34,378 nucleotides of DNA from Neomegalonema sp. (GTDB lineage Bacteria; Pseudomonadota; Alphaproteobacteria; Rhodobacterales; Rhodobacteraceae), in NCBI GenBank assembly GCA_022760355.1, contig JALEGB010000073.1:1-34378 (forward strand). Reading direction: 5' to 3'. The translations under genes were made by a program, and so were the position numbers. Positions 1-8,019 of the stretch are shown piece after piece. Within the stretch, counting starts at the first letter, position 1; each line of letters opens with the position of its first letter. Under the pieces are notes generated by a model that searched no databases, was not told where the DNA came from, and saw nothing but the letters and a program-made list of their open reading frames with translations.

Positions 1-2
1 TG

Positions 3-1022
3 GGGCTGGGCTGCTATCCGGGCTCGGATCAGCAATTTCTTGGCATGCTCGGCATGCACGGCACCTACGAAGCCAACTTGGCCATGCATGATTGCGACGT
101 GATGATTTGCGTCGGCGCCCGCTTCGACGACCGCATCACCGGCCGGATTGACGCCTTTTCGCCCGGCTCACGCAAGATCCACATCGATATCGATCCGTCG
201 AGCATCAACAAAAACGTGCCCGTCGACGTGCCGATCATCGGCGATGTCGCGCATGTGTTGGAAGATATGATCCGCATCTGGAAGGACCGCGGCTCGAAGA
301 AGCAGAAGATTGACGGCTGGTGGAAGCAGATTGAGGAATGGCGCGCCGTCGACTGCCTCAAATTCAAACCATCGAAAGACACGATTAAGCCGCAGCACGC
401 GCTTCAGCGCCTCTATGATCTGACCAAGGATCGTGAGACCTATCTGACCACGGAAGTCGGTCAGCATCAGATGTGGGCGGCGCAGTTCTATAAGTTTGAG
501 GAGCCAAACCGCTGGATGACCTCTGGCGGCCTGGGCACGATGGGCTATGGCGTTCCGGCCGCGGTCGGCGTGCAGGTTGCGCGCCCGGATGCGCTGGTGA
601 TCGATGTTGCGGGTGAAGCGTCCTTCTTGATGACGATGCAAGAGATGGGCACCGCCGTGCAGTATCGGCTGCCAATCAAGATCTTCATCCTCAACAATGA
701 GCGTCTCGGCATGGTGCGCCAATGGCAGGAGCTGCTGCATGGCGAACGCTATTCGCATTCCTGGTCCGAAGCCCTGCCCGACTTTGTAAAGCTGGCCGAA
801 GCATTCGGCTGCGTGGGTTTGCGCGCGGAAAAGCCGAGCGAACTGGACGATGCGATCAAGGAGATGATCGCCGTGGATCGCCCGGTTATTTTCGACTGCC
901 TGGTTGAAAAGCATGAAAACTGCTTCCCGATGATTCCATCGGGTAAAGCGCACAATGAAATGCTGCTCGGCGAGGCGGACACCCAGGGCGTAATTGACGC
1001 CAAGGGCGCGGCGCTGGTGTAA
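3..1022 (+). CDS. ilvB: Acetolactate synthase large subunit, C-terminal part (5' end outside window)
   Basis: Catalytic subunit of acetohydroxyacid synthase, the ThDP/FAD enzyme that condenses pyruvate with pyruvate or 2-oxobutyrate in valine, leucine and isoleucine synthesis. The frame is open from base 3, and the codons before the first ATG (base 45) still read as family sequence (GMLGMHGTYEANLA), so the gene starts upstream. Visible here are the central domain (GARFDDRITGR), and the C-terminal ThDP domain with the stretch ending ILNNERLGMVRQWQELLHGE and RYSHSWSEALPDFVKLAEAF. The ThDP/Mg motif reads AGEAS, with Glu where most family members have Asp. The regulatory subunit gene ilvN follows 139 bp downstream. 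Identification is secure; only the N-terminus is missing. Confidence 0.96.
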   Translation, partial: GLGCYPGSDQQFLGMLGMHGTYEANLAMHDCDVMICVGARFDDRITGRIDAFSPGSRKIHIDIDPSSINKNVPVDVPIIGDVAHVLEDMIRIWKDRGSKKQKIDGWWKQIEEWRAVDCLKFKPSKDTIKPQHALQRLYDLTKDRETYLTTEVGQHQMWAAQFYKFEEPNRWMTSGGLGTMGYGVPAAVGVQVARPDALVIDVAGEASFLMTMQEMGTAVQYRLPIKIFILNNERLGMVRQWQELLHGERYSHSWSEALPDFVKLAEAFGCVGLRAEKPSELDDAIKEMIAVDRPVIFDCLVEKHENCFPMIPSGKAHNEMLLGEADTQGVIDAKGAALV

Positions 1023-1038
1023 AGCAGCGCAAGCTTCC

Positions 1039-1065
1039 GCGCGCCGGCTGGGGTGGCCGGCGCGC
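1039..1065 (+). terminator. Strong hairpin between ilvB and ilvN
   Basis: A perfect 10-bp inverted repeat (GCGCGCCGGC at 1039-1048, GCCGGCGCGC at 1056-1065) with a 7-base loop lies 17 bases after the ilvB stop. No T-run follows, so it is not a classical intrinsic terminator. It could instead be a processing or partial-termination element that sets the ilvB to ilvN ratio. Confidence 0.45.
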
Positions 1066-1161
1066 TCATATCATGGGCCTTGGGGCGCTGCCGTGCGCAT
1101 GATGCATGCGTCGCGTCCTCGCCCGACAAGGCGTCCGCCGCCAATAGAAAGACAGGTAGCA

Positions 1162-1731
1162 ATGTCGCGCCCGCCAAAAGCAAAAGACATGCGCAAGAGC
1201 GCTTATGACATGACCGCCGAGCTGACCGCGAAAGAGATCGTGCGCCGCGCGCTCGCCGTGACGGTTGACAATGAAAGCGGCGTGCTGGCCCGAGTCATCG
1301 GCCTATTCTCCGGCCGGGGGTACAACATCGAAAGCCTTACGGTGGCTGAGGTGGATCATGAGGCGCACACCTCTCGGATCACCATCGTCACTTCCGGCAC
1401 GCCAATGGTGATCGCTCAGATCAAAGCCCAGCTGGAGCGAATGGTTGTCGTTCACCGGGTGACGGACCTGACTGTCGACGGCCCTTCAATCGAGCGCGAG
1501 CTGGCGCTGATCAAAGTCGCCTCCAAAGGCGAGCAGCGGGTCGAGGCGCTGCGCCTGAAGGATGCGTTCCGCGCCCATGTGGTCGACGCGACGCTGGATA
1601 GCTTCGTGTTCGAAGTGACCGGCAGCCCCGACAAGATCGACGCCTTCGTCGAGCTGATGCGGCCGCTCGGCCTGGTCGAAATCAGCCGCACCGGCGTGGT
1701 CGCCATCCGGCGCGGCAAAGAAGGGATCTGA
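1162..1731 (+). CDS. ilvN: Acetolactate synthase small (regulatory) subunit
   Basis: Regulatory subunit that binds and activates IlvB and gives valine feedback inhibition. The 189-residue product has an N-terminal ACT domain at about residues 25-100 (TVDNESGVLARVIGLF, GYNIESLTV) followed by the C-terminal small-subunit domain (ELALIKV, GSPDKIDAFVELMRPLG, ISRTGVVAIRRG). The frame is open back to 994, overlapping ilvB. I chose ATG 1162 because the protein then has the usual length and the longer N-terminus has no family resemblance; the ribosome site before it (AGACAGGT) is weak. The gene forms an operon with ilvB. Confidence 0.93.
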   Translation: MSRPPKAKDMRKSAYDMTAELTAKEIVRRALAVTVDNESGVLARVIGLFSGRGYNIESLTVAEVDHEAHTSRITIVTSGTPMVIAQIKAQLERMVVVHRVTDLTVDGPSIERELALIKVASKGEQRVEALRLKDAFRAHVVDATLDSFVFEVTGSPDKIDAFVELMRPLGLVEISRTGVVAIRRGKEGI

Positions 1732-1771
1732 TCCCCCTTGCGCGCGCTCCTGAAATGGGGCGGCGCGAGGA

Positions 1772-3178
1772 CTACGCCAGCGCCGCCAACACCCGCACCC
1801 AGCTCCGCACCCCTTTGCGGAAGCTCTCAAGATCATATTTCTCATTCGGCGAGTGGATCTGATCGCTATCATGCGCAAAACCGATCATCAGCGCCGAAAG
1901 GCCGAGCCGCTCCTTCATTTCGCCGACGGCGGGAATTGAGCCGCCGCCGCCGATGACTGCGGTCGGGGCGCCCCATTCGGCCTCCAGCGCGGCGGAGGCG
2001 CGGCGGATGTCAACGCTGTCATAGGGGCTGGAGACGGCCGGCGCGCCGGGCGCCGTCTCGAATTCCACAACGCAATCCGCTGGCGTCCGGGCGCGCACAT
2101 GCGCCTGAAAGGCGGACCACACCGCTTCTGGGTTCTGATCGCCCACCAAGCGGAAAGAAACCTTCGCCTGCGCTTCAGCGGGGATCACGGTCTTGAAGCC
2201 AGGACCCGCATAGCCGCCTGAAATCCCATTCACCTCGGCCGTCGGCCGCGCCCAGATCTGCTCCAGCGCGCTGCGCCCCGTTTCACCCGCCGGCTCCGAC
2301 AGCCCGACCGGACCAAGAAACGCGGCGTCATCGACGCCAAGCGCATCCCATGCGGCGCGGATCTCCGGCGGCGTTTCGGCGACGCCGTCATAGAAACCCG
2401 GCAAGGCGACGGCGCCCTGGGCGTCGCGCAGATCGGCCAAGATCTGCGCCAGCACATGAATCGGATTGCGCGCCGCAGCGCCGTAGCCGCCCGAATGCAA
2501 ATCGCGCGACGCGGCGCGGATCGTGATTGCGCCACCGACCAATCCCCTCAGGCTGGCCGTAATCGCCGGGCGCGCGCCCCACATGCCGGTGTCGCACACC
2601 AACGCCAGGTCGGCCGTCAAGAGCTCCCGACGCGCATCCATGATCGGGCCGAGACTTTCCCCGCCGGCCTCCTCCTCGCCCTCGAGCAACAGCGTGACGC
2701 CTAAGGGAGCTCCGCCGCCGACGGACTTCCACGCGCGCACCGCCTCGATAAAGGTCATCACCTGCCCCTTATCATCCGATGCGCCGCGGCCATGGATCAC
2801 CTTCTCGCCCGTTTCACTGGTCAGAATCTGCGGCTCAAAGGGCGGATGACGCCATAGCTCCAACGGATCAACCGGCTGCACGTCATAATGCCCGTAGAAC
2901 AGCGCCCGCCGCGAGAACTCTGGTCGATCGGCGTCACGGGCGATAACCGAGGGAACGCTGTTGGGCACGGAGTCCGCAGCAACGATTTCAGTCTCGAAAC
3001 CGAGACCAGCGAGATCGTCGCGCAGATATTCGGCCGCCCGCACACAATCCGGATGGTGGGCCGGGTCCGTCGAGATGGAGGGGATGCGCATCAGCGCGAA
3101 CAAACGCTCCAAGCCTGCGTCCAGCTGCGCATCCGCCGCCGCCAACGCCTCATCGATCTGCGATTGCGCCACTGTCAT
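1772..3178 (-). CDS. M20 family dipeptidase / metallohydrolase
   Basis: Zinc-dependent M20 peptidase of the cytosolic carnosinase/dipeptidase type, 468 residues. Metal and catalytic motifs are all present: FYGHYDVQPVDP (His97, Asp99), GRGASDDKGQ (Asp135), LEGEEEAGGES (Glu169 general base and Glu170), CDTGMW, and near the end GFAHDSDQIHSPNEKYDLES with the last metal His. The dimerisation (lid) domain lies between about residues 200 and 340. ATG 3178 is chosen because AAGGAG lies 7 bases upstream; the frame extends to 3271 but that stretch has no family character. It is convergent with ilvN (40 bp apart) and divergent from the PhnA-like gene. The exact peptide substrate cannot be told. Confidence 0.9.
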   Translation of the reverse strand: MTVAQSQIDEALAAADAQLDAGLERLFALMRIPSISTDPAHHPDCVRAAEYLRDDLAGLGFETEIVAADSVPNSVPSVIARDADRPEFSRRALFYGHYDVQPVDPLELWRHPPFEPQILTSETGEKVIHGRGASDDKGQVMTFIEAVRAWKSVGGGAPLGVTLLLEGEEEAGGESLGPIMDARRELLTADLALVCDTGMWGARPAITASLRGLVGGAITIRAASRDLHSGGYGAAARNPIHVLAQILADLRDAQGAVALPGFYDGVAETPPEIRAAWDALGVDDAAFLGPVGLSEPAGETGRSALEQIWARPTAEVNGISGGYAGPGFKTVIPAEAQAKVSFRLVGDQNPEAVWSAFQAHVRARTPADCVVEFETAPGAPAVSSPYDSVDIRRASAALEAEWGAPTAVIGGGGSIPAVGEMKERLGLSALMIGFAHDSDQIHSPNEKYDLESFRKGVRSWVRVLAALA

Positions 3179-3294
3179 TTCCGGCTCCTTCTGTCCGACC
3201 GCCTCTGAGTCATATCGCCGATCGGACCAACCTGCTATCCCCGCCCGAACCCAGCCTAAACACCGCGCCATCGTTCATGAGGGATCGACTGACT

Positions 3295-3819
3295 ATGACT
3301 TGCTCACTCTGCGGCGCCGACGGCCCTCTGCGCTTTTTCGAAGTTTCCGGCGGGCCGGAGGGCGCTGGATGTGAGATCTGCGAGACCTGCGCCGAGCAGA
3401 TCAGCGGCGAGCTGGACCCGCCGCATTGGCGCTGCCTGAGCTCAGCCGTTTGGTCCGACGTTCACGCAGTTCAGGTCCTATCGGTGAGACTTCTCAAACG
3501 CCTGGCGGATCAGGATTGGGCGCGGGAGCTTTCCGATCAGATCTGGCTGGAAGATGAGACGCGCGCCTGGGTGGAGGCCGAGACCACCGGCGGCGACGCT
3601 GGCGAAACTGCGCATAAGGACAGCAACGGCGCGCCGCTGGCGCAGGGGGACACGGTGGTGCTGATCAAGGATTTGCCGGTCAAAGGCGCCGGCTTCACCG
3701 CCAAACGCGGCACGGCGGTGCGCGGGATCTCGCTGGTTCTGGACAATCCCGAACATATCGAAGGCCGCGTCGAGGGGCAGCGGATTGTGATCCTGACCAA
3801 ATTTGTGAAGAAGAAATAG
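3295..3819 (+). CDS. Zinc-ribbon PhnA/YjdM-domain protein
   Basis: The 174-residue protein starts with a four-cysteine zinc ribbon (CSLC near residue 3, then CEIC and ETC around 28-34) and ends with a PhnA/YjdM domain (KDSNGAPLAQGDTVVLIKDL, VKGAGFTAKRGT, ILTKFVKKK). PhnA-family proteins were named from the E. coli phosphonate region, but the domain is not a phosphonate hydrolase in most genomes and its role is unclear. ATG 3295 is preferred because GAGG lies about 12 bases before it; an in-frame ATG at 3277 has no ribosome site. The middle section (about 45-105) is not recognised. It is divergent from the M20 peptidase. Confidence 0.82.
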   Translation: MTCSLCGADGPLRFFEVSGGPEGAGCEICETCAEQISGELDPPHWRCLSSAVWSDVHAVQVLSVRLLKRLADQDWARELSDQIWLEDETRAWVEAETTGGDAGETAHKDSNGAPLAQGDTVVLIKDLPVKGAGFTAKRGTAVRGISLVLDNPEHIEGRVEGQRIVILTKFVKKK

Positions 3820-3968
3820 GGGATCGGCCGGCGGCGGCAGGAGCTGTCGCCGAACAGGTTGGATCGACGCGCGCTCTAGCTCTCTGATTTGTCGCGCGCT
3901 GTTTCCGCCAACCGGCATCAGCTTGGTCGACGCGCGCGAGGCTGAGCAAAAGGCTTACCAAAGCAGCA

Positions 3969-3988
3969 GCGATCCCGGATGGGATCGC
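3969..3988 (-). terminator. Hairpin between convergent phnA-like gene and cobS
   Basis: An 8-bp perfect stem (GCGATCCC / GGGATCGC) with a 4-base loop. It lies about 50 bases past the cobS stop on the minus strand and 150 bases past the phnA-like stop. A second hairpin (GGCCGG / CCGGCC, loop CAGC, 4021-4036) abuts the cobS stop. Neither has a proper T-run, so they may simply protect 3' ends. Nothing else recognisable lies in 3820-4038. Confidence 0.4.
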
Positions 3989-4038
3989 CCTCCGTCGCGC
4001 CGCCGCATGCGCTGCGTCATGGCCGGCAGCCCGGCCGC

Positions 4039-5034
4039 TTACGCGCTCTTCTGCGCCTGCTTCACAGCGCTTTCAGGCAATTCGCCGCCGATATGGCGCT
4101 GGTAGAGCTCCGCCACGGTCTCCCGCTCCAACTCATCGCATTTGTTGAGGAAGGTCACCCGGAACGCGTAGGCCAGATCGCCGCCGAAGATCTCGGCGTT
4201 CTCCGCCCAGGCGATCACGGTCCGCGGGCTCATCACGGTGGAGATGTCGCCGTTCTTGAACGCCGCCCGCGTCGCGCCGGCCAGCCGCACCATCCGCTCG
4301 ATCAGGTCCCGCCCTTCCGGCGTGTCGTAGTTCGGATCTTTCGCCAGCACGATCTCGGCCTCAGCCTCCGGCTCCAGATAGTTCAGCGTGGTCACCATTG
4401 ACCAGCGGTCCATCTGGCCCTGGTTGATCTGCTGGGTCCCGTGATAGAGACCGGTCGTATCGCCCAAGCCGACGGTGTTCGACGTGGCGAACAGCCGGAA
4501 ATAAGGGTTTGGGGCGATGACTTCGTTCTGATCCAGCAGCGTCAGCTTGCCGTCCCGCTCCAGCACGCGCTGGATCACGAACATCACGTCCGGGCGGCCC
4601 GCGTCATACTCGTCGAACACCAACGCAACCGGATTGCGCAGCGCCCAAGGCAGCACGCCTTCCTGGAACTTTGTGACCTGCGCGCCATCCTCGAGAATGA
4701 TCGCGTCCTTGCCGATCAGGTCGATCCGGCTGATGTGGCTGTCCAAGTTAACCCGAACGCAGGACCAGTTCAGCCGCGCCGCCACCTGCTCAATATGGGT
4801 GGATTTGCCGGTGCCGTGGTAGCCCTGGATCATCACCCGGCGGTTGAAACCAAAACCGGCCAAAATGGCCCGCGTCGTGTCCGGATCGAACCGATAACTT
4901 TCATCGATCTCCGGCGTGTTTGGCTGCGGCTCCGAAAAACCGCGAACTTTCATATCGAAGTCGACGCCGAAGGTTTCGCGCACGTCAATCTCAACATCCG
5001 GCGCCAGCGCAAAACGCGCATCCCCATCAGCCAT
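4039..5034 (-). CDS. cobS: Cobaltochelatase subunit CobS (AAA+ ATPase)
   Basis: AAA+ subunit of the ATP-dependent CobNST complex that inserts cobalt into hydrogenobyrinic acid a,c-diamide in oxygen-dependent B12 synthesis. The 331 residues match the usual length. The N-terminal CobS segment (about 10-50) is followed by Walker A GYHGTGKS (71-78), Walker [10 protein letters not shown] (136-144) and the sensor stretch [14 protein letters not shown] 5034 is preceded by AAAGG at suitable spacing; the frame runs on to 5073 without family sequence. The J-domain gene lies upstream on the same strand. The partner cobT, often directly downstream in alphaproteobacteria, is not here: the next gene is convergent. 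Confidence 0.93.
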   Translation of the reverse strand: MADGDARFALAPDVEIDVRETFGVDFDMKVRGFSEPQPNTPEIDESYRFDPDTTRAILAGFGFNRRVMIQGYHGTGKSTHIEQVAARLNWSCVRVNLDSHISRIDLIGKDAIILEDGAQVTKFQEGVLPWALRNPVALVFDEYDAGRPDVMFVIQRVLERDGKLTLLDQNEVIAPNPYFRLFATSNTVGLGDTTGLYHGTQQINQGQMDRWSMVTTLNYLEPEAEAEIVLAKDPNYDTPEGRDLIERMVRLAGATRAAFKNGDISTVMSPRTVIAWAENAEIFGGDLAYAFRVTFLNKCDELERETVAELYQRHIGGELPESAVKQAQKSA

Positions 5035-5140
5035 TTCATTACCTTTCACTTTGCGCCGAATGCGCGCCCCCACGGCGCGCCGCTCGCGCCTCTGTATCGA
5101 CGCAAGGCGGCGCTGAAAAGTGCGCGCGGCGCTTGATTGT

Positions 5141-5800
5141 TTATTCTGAAAAAGATGAGTCGTTCTTTAGAATTTCCCAGGCCGCCAGCACTTCGCGCAG
5201 GCGATGCTCCTCAGAACGGTCGCCGCCATTCTGATCCGGGTGGAAACGCTTCACCAGTTCTTTGTAACGCAGCCGGATTTCCTGGCGCGTCGCAGTCACC
5301 TCGAGGCTCATAGTTTTCAATGCTTTGAGGGTCGCCTTCGGCAGCAGACGGGCGCGCACTTCGGCGCTGCGGTCGCCAGGGTTCAGCGTCGCCTTATCGC
5401 CGAGCACGTCATGCGGATCTTCGAAGCCAAAGCGGCGCCAGGCCTGACCATCGGCGTGCGGCTCCCCGCCTTCCGACGCGCCGGGGCGGCCGAGACGCCA
5501 AGTTTTCCGGCCCCACATCTTGTCGGTCCGTTGGCTCTCGACGATCTCCTCCTCACTCATATTTTTGTAGTAGTTCCAACGGCTGTTATAGAGGCGCACA
5601 TGCTCCAGACAGAACCAGCGAAACTCGTTCAGATTTTCGGGTGATTTCGGCGCCCGATAGGCCGCTTTTTCCTCGCAGCCCGGCCACTCGCATCCGCGGG
5701 GACCGCTGCTCACGGCGCCGGACATGCCGCGATCTTTCGAACGACGACGCTTGTCGGCGCTTACGCTAATGTCCGTGAAGAGAGGCGAACGCTTGTCCAT
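5141..5800 (-). CDS. J-domain (DnaJ-like) protein upstream of cobS
   Basis: A 219-residue co-chaperone-like protein. The C-terminal third is a J domain with the diagnostic HPD motif ([17 protein letters not shown]), which stimulates DnaK-type ATPases. The N-terminal half carries a likely metal site: GCEWPGC followed by WFCLEH about 23 residues later, then a conserved-looking [16 protein letters not shown] stretch. J-domain genes of this kind commonly sit between bolA and cobS in alphaproteobacteria, which supports the call and hints at a role in assembly of the cobalt chelatase or of Fe-S proteins (inference). ATG 5800 is chosen within an open frame reaching 5827; GGTGGTGG upstream is a poor ribosome site, so the start is less certain. 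Confidence 0.88.
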   Translation of the reverse strand: MDKRSPLFTDISVSADKRRRSKDRGMSGAVSSGPRGCEWPGCEEKAAYRAPKSPENLNEFRWFCLEHVRLYNSRWNYYKNMSEEEIVESQRTDKMWGRKTWRLGRPGASEGGEPHADGQAWRRFGFEDPHDVLGDKATLNPGDRSAEVRARLLPKATLKALKTMSLEVTATRQEIRLRYKELVKRFHPDQNGGDRSEEHRLREVLAAWEILKNDSSFSE

Positions 5801-5958
5801 GGACCACCACCCAGTTGCCTGCAACATGTGCGCCTCACACGCCGATATCGCCGCGGAACCGATACCCCGCAGCTTACAGCCTCACGTCGACCGCTCAAGC
5901 CTCGAGCAAGGCGAATATGGCGCGCGCCCTCCGGCGCAAAAACGAAGGAGAACACTAT

Positions 5959-6246
5959 ATGAAACATGGCCCCGTGGCTACCGCAATGAAGGCCAAGCTA
6001 GCCGCTGCGTTCGAACCTACGGCTCTGGAGCTGATCGACGAAAGTGAACGTCATCGCGGCCATGGGGGATGGCGCGAGGGCGGCGAAACCCACTTCGTTC
6101 TTCATCTGGTGTCGGAAAAGTTCGCCGGGCTTAATCGGCTCAACCGGCAACGCGCGGTGCATCATTGCCTGGCGGAGGAGATGGCGGAGCAAGTTCACGC
6201 GCTGTCTCTTCGCCTTGAGACGCCGGAAGAGGCGGCCGCGCAGTAG
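5959..6246 (+). CDS. BolA family protein
   Basis: A 95-residue BolA-family protein. Family members bind monothiol glutaredoxins through shared Fe-S clusters or act as small DNA-binding regulators. The BolA core is clear: residues around HGGWREGGETHFVLHLVS, then KFAGLNRLNRQRAVHHCLAEE, with the invariant His in the second helix. ATG 5959 has AAGGAG 8 bases upstream, which settles the start although the frame is open from 5815. It is divergent from the J-domain/cobS pair across 158 bp. Confidence 0.92.
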   Translation: MKHGPVATAMKAKLAAAFEPTALELIDESERHRGHGGWREGGETHFVLHLVSEKFAGLNRLNRQRAVHHCLAEEMAEQVHALSLRLETPEEAAAQ

Positions 6247-6273
6247 CTGGACGGCGCGCCCTAGGCGCAGATG

Positions 6274-7299
6274 TTAGCGATCCTCCCCGCCAGGGCGGCG
6301 ACGCACATAGTCCCCCGGACGGCGGCGTTGCGGCCCGTCCGGTTCCGCCTGATCGCGGCGGCCGCCGGCGCGTGGGCGCGGCTCAGCTTCTCGCCCGCGC
6401 AGCTCACGATCCCGCAGGCGCGGATCCTGGTCCCGATCTCGCGGCTCCGGCTCCCGCCCCCGCGGATCGAACTCCCGTCCGCGCGGCTCCCGCCCCCGCG
6501 GATCGGGCTCTCTCACGCGCGGCTCCGCGCTGCGCATCCGCGGCTCGGGCTCCCGCATTCTGGGCTCAGGCTCCCGCATACGCGGCTCAGGCTCGCGCGT
6601 GCGCGCCGCAGCCTCGCGGTTCCGCGGCTCAGGCTCCCGCATTCGGGGCGCCGGCTCATGCGCGCGCGGCTCCGGCTCCCGCCCATGATCCAGCGCCGCA
6701 TCTTCCCGCCACTCGCCCAGAGGGCGCTCAAACACGAGCACCGTATAAACAACCTCTTCGGCGCCGCGAAAAATTGACAGACGCTCCATCGTGCGAAAAT
6801 GGTCCGCACCGACATAGCGCCATCCCGCTTGGCTTTGTTCGTTAATCACCCGCGACAGCGTTTCCGCGATCATCTCGCCGCGGCTCTGGCCCCGTTTCCG
6901 ACGAGTGCGCACCATGTGCGGCATCGCGACCGTTTTATATTCGGTCCGGCTCATCTTCGCATACCTCCCGCCGTCATCACCATCCGACACGCGCTCTCCG
7001 GCGCGCCGATCCGCCCCCGAGCGCCGCGCGCCGATAGCGGCGTATGGATCAACGCTCCCCGCACGCCGACCCTCGAAAGCGCCGCTTCGACGCCCCCAAT
7101 AGCTGTCCCCCGCCGGCTCCTCTACCGGCGAGTCCGCCTGTTGGGCCTGCCGGCGAGCCAACCGCTCATGCGGGGCCGCCATCCGCCCCCGTCCACGCGC
7201 GGGCCGATCGTCAAACTGCGCCCAATCGTCAGCTCCGCTCCACTCCGAACGAGGAGATTGAGGCGCGCGACGCCCGGATCGCCGCGGGGAATCAGACAT
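6274..7299 (-). CDS. DUF4177 domain protein with Arg/Glu/Pro repeat tail
   Basis: A 341-residue protein of unknown function in three parts. Residues 1-115 are Arg-rich and disordered-looking. Residues 116-193 form a DUF4177-like domain (RTEYKTVAMPHM, INEQSQAGWRYVGADHFR, VVYTVLVFERP). From about 205 to the end is a low-complexity tail built on repeats of the type REPEPRM, drifting to RGREFDPRGREPEPR. The start is open to debate: GTG 7302 or ATG 7299 have GGAG at 7 or 10 bases, but ATG 6954, directly before the domain, has a stronger GGGAGG 9 bases upstream and would give 226 residues. The first 115 codons show ordinary coding composition, so I keep the long form. Plus-strand frames over this gene are shadows. 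Confidence 0.75.
   Translation of the reverse strand: MSDSPRRSGRRAPQSPRSEWSGADDWAQFDDRPARGRGRMAAPHERLARRQAQQADSPVEEPAGDSYWGRRSGAFEGRRAGSVDPYAAIGARRSGADRRAGERVSDGDDGGRYAKMSRTEYKTVAMPHMVRTRRKRGQSRGEMIAETLSRVINEQSQAGWRYVGADHFRTMERLSIFRGAEEVVYTVLVFERPLGEWREDAALDHGREPEPRAHEPAPRMREPEPRNREAAARTREPEPRMREPEPRMREPEPRMRSAEPRVREPDPRGREPRGREFDPRGREPEPRDRDQDPRLRDRELRGREAEPRPRAGGRRDQAEPDGPQRRRPGDYVRRRPGGEDR
6450..6680 (-). repeat. Tandem repeat coding for (R-E-P-E-P-R-M)n
   Basis: Imperfect 18-21 base units on the minus strand repeat through the 3' part of the DUF4177 gene; the plus strand reads as variations on cgcggctcaggctcccgcat. The clearest copies are around 6540-6660. It keeps the reading frame throughout, which points to selection at protein level and to expansion by slippage or unequal exchange. 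Confidence 0.8.
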
Positions 7300-7302
7300 C
7301 AC

Positions 7303-7641
7303 GTTCTATCTCCGCCTTTGTGCCGCCAAGCAACTTTTTCTGAACAGCGCAACGAATATTCTGCGTCGCATCGTCGATTAAGAATGTCCCCGGCCGCATC
7401 CCCTACCCTTTTGTTCACGCCGCCCTGCGCCGCGCGCCGCGCCAGAAAGCGGACGCCGACGCAAAACTGCGCTAACGTGCTCCGCGCGCGTCCTGTGCGC
7501 GCCCAGATCCTGATTCTCGTGATCAGCTTTCGGGCCGCAGCGGCAGGACTCGCAGAGCGCGCGCTTTGGTCAGAAACGCGTATGCAAGAAAACGGCCGCA
7601 CGCGCCCCGGCGCGCGGCAATCAGGCGGATTGGAGGCTCGA
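7303..7641. other. Divergent intergenic region, no gene seen
   Basis: A 339-bp gap between the DUF4177 gene and the monooxygenase-like gene. The part next to the DUF4177 start (about 7320-7400) is relatively AT-rich and probably holds its promoter. A GCGCGC inverted repeat occurs at about 7483-7502. I see no convincing gene, although the plus frame of the next gene stays open through it. Confidence 0.5.
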
Positions 7642-8019
7642 ATGTGGATGTTTGGCGGCCCAATGGGACCCAAAGGCCCGGAGCGCGAAGGCAAAAGCGC
7701 TGGGCGTGACCGAGAGGGCCCTCATAGCGACGTGATCGTGATGATCAGCACCTTCATTGTGCCGGCCGCGATGGAGGACGCGTTCCTGGGCTGGTGGCGC
7801 ATGGCGCGCATGGTCATAACGGCGCAGCCTGGTTTCGTTTCGGCGCGGCTGCACCGCAGCTTGGACGCCCGCGAAGGATACCGATATGTCAACATCGCCG
7901 AATGGCGGGGAGACAGCGCCTACCGCGACGCGATCGCAAAGCTCTGGTCCAGCGGCCCCCCGCCAATTCCCGGCGTGGAATGGCGGCCGCATCTATATGA
8001 GATCGTGGAGACGACTTAA
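7642..8019 (+). CDS. Antibiotic biosynthesis monooxygenase (ABM)-like small protein
   Basis: A 125-residue protein whose residues 33-125 look like a dimeric alpha/beta-barrel (ABM) domain: VIVMISTFIVPAAMEDAFL, MVITAQPGFVSARLHRSLDA, YVNIAEWRGDSAYRDAI. Such proteins are cofactor-free oxygenases, haem-degrading enzymes or simply ligand binders; the substrate here is unknown. ATG 7642 has GGAGG 5 bases upstream, which fixes the start, although the first 30 residues are Gly/Pro/Arg-rich and outside the domain. Its stop overlaps the start of the glutathione transferase gene by one base (TAATG), so the two are probably translated together. Confidence 0.78.
   Translation: MWMFGGPMGPKGPEREGKSAGRDREGPHSDVIVMISTFIVPAAMEDAFLGWWRMARMVITAQPGFVSARLHRSLDAREGYRYVNIAEWRGDSAYRDAIAKLWSSGPPPIPGVEWRPHLYEIVETT

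Noticed and set aside
168-953. Long minus-strand open frame over ilvB
   Set aside because: It is antisense to an unmistakable IlvB sequence, and its protein is low-complexity Arg/His/Leu-rich; typical shadow in GC-rich DNA.
3193-3227. GTCCGA/TCGGAC inverted repeat between the M20 and PhnA-like genes as an operator
   Set aside because: Only 6-bp arms separated by 23 bases, with no regulator nearby; likely chance.
3923-4105. 60-codon plus-strand frame between the PhnA-like gene and cobS
   Set aside because: It runs into the cobS 3' end, has no ribosome site and has an unremarkable composition.
4441-5136. 231-codon plus-strand open frame opposite cobS
   Set aside because: Antisense shadow of CobS; no ribosome site and no recognisable domain.
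6271-6845. Plus-strand Pro/Ala-rich frames opposite the DUF4177 gene
   Set aside because: They are the reverse reading of the Arg/Glu/Pro repeat; the minus strand carries the recognisable domain.
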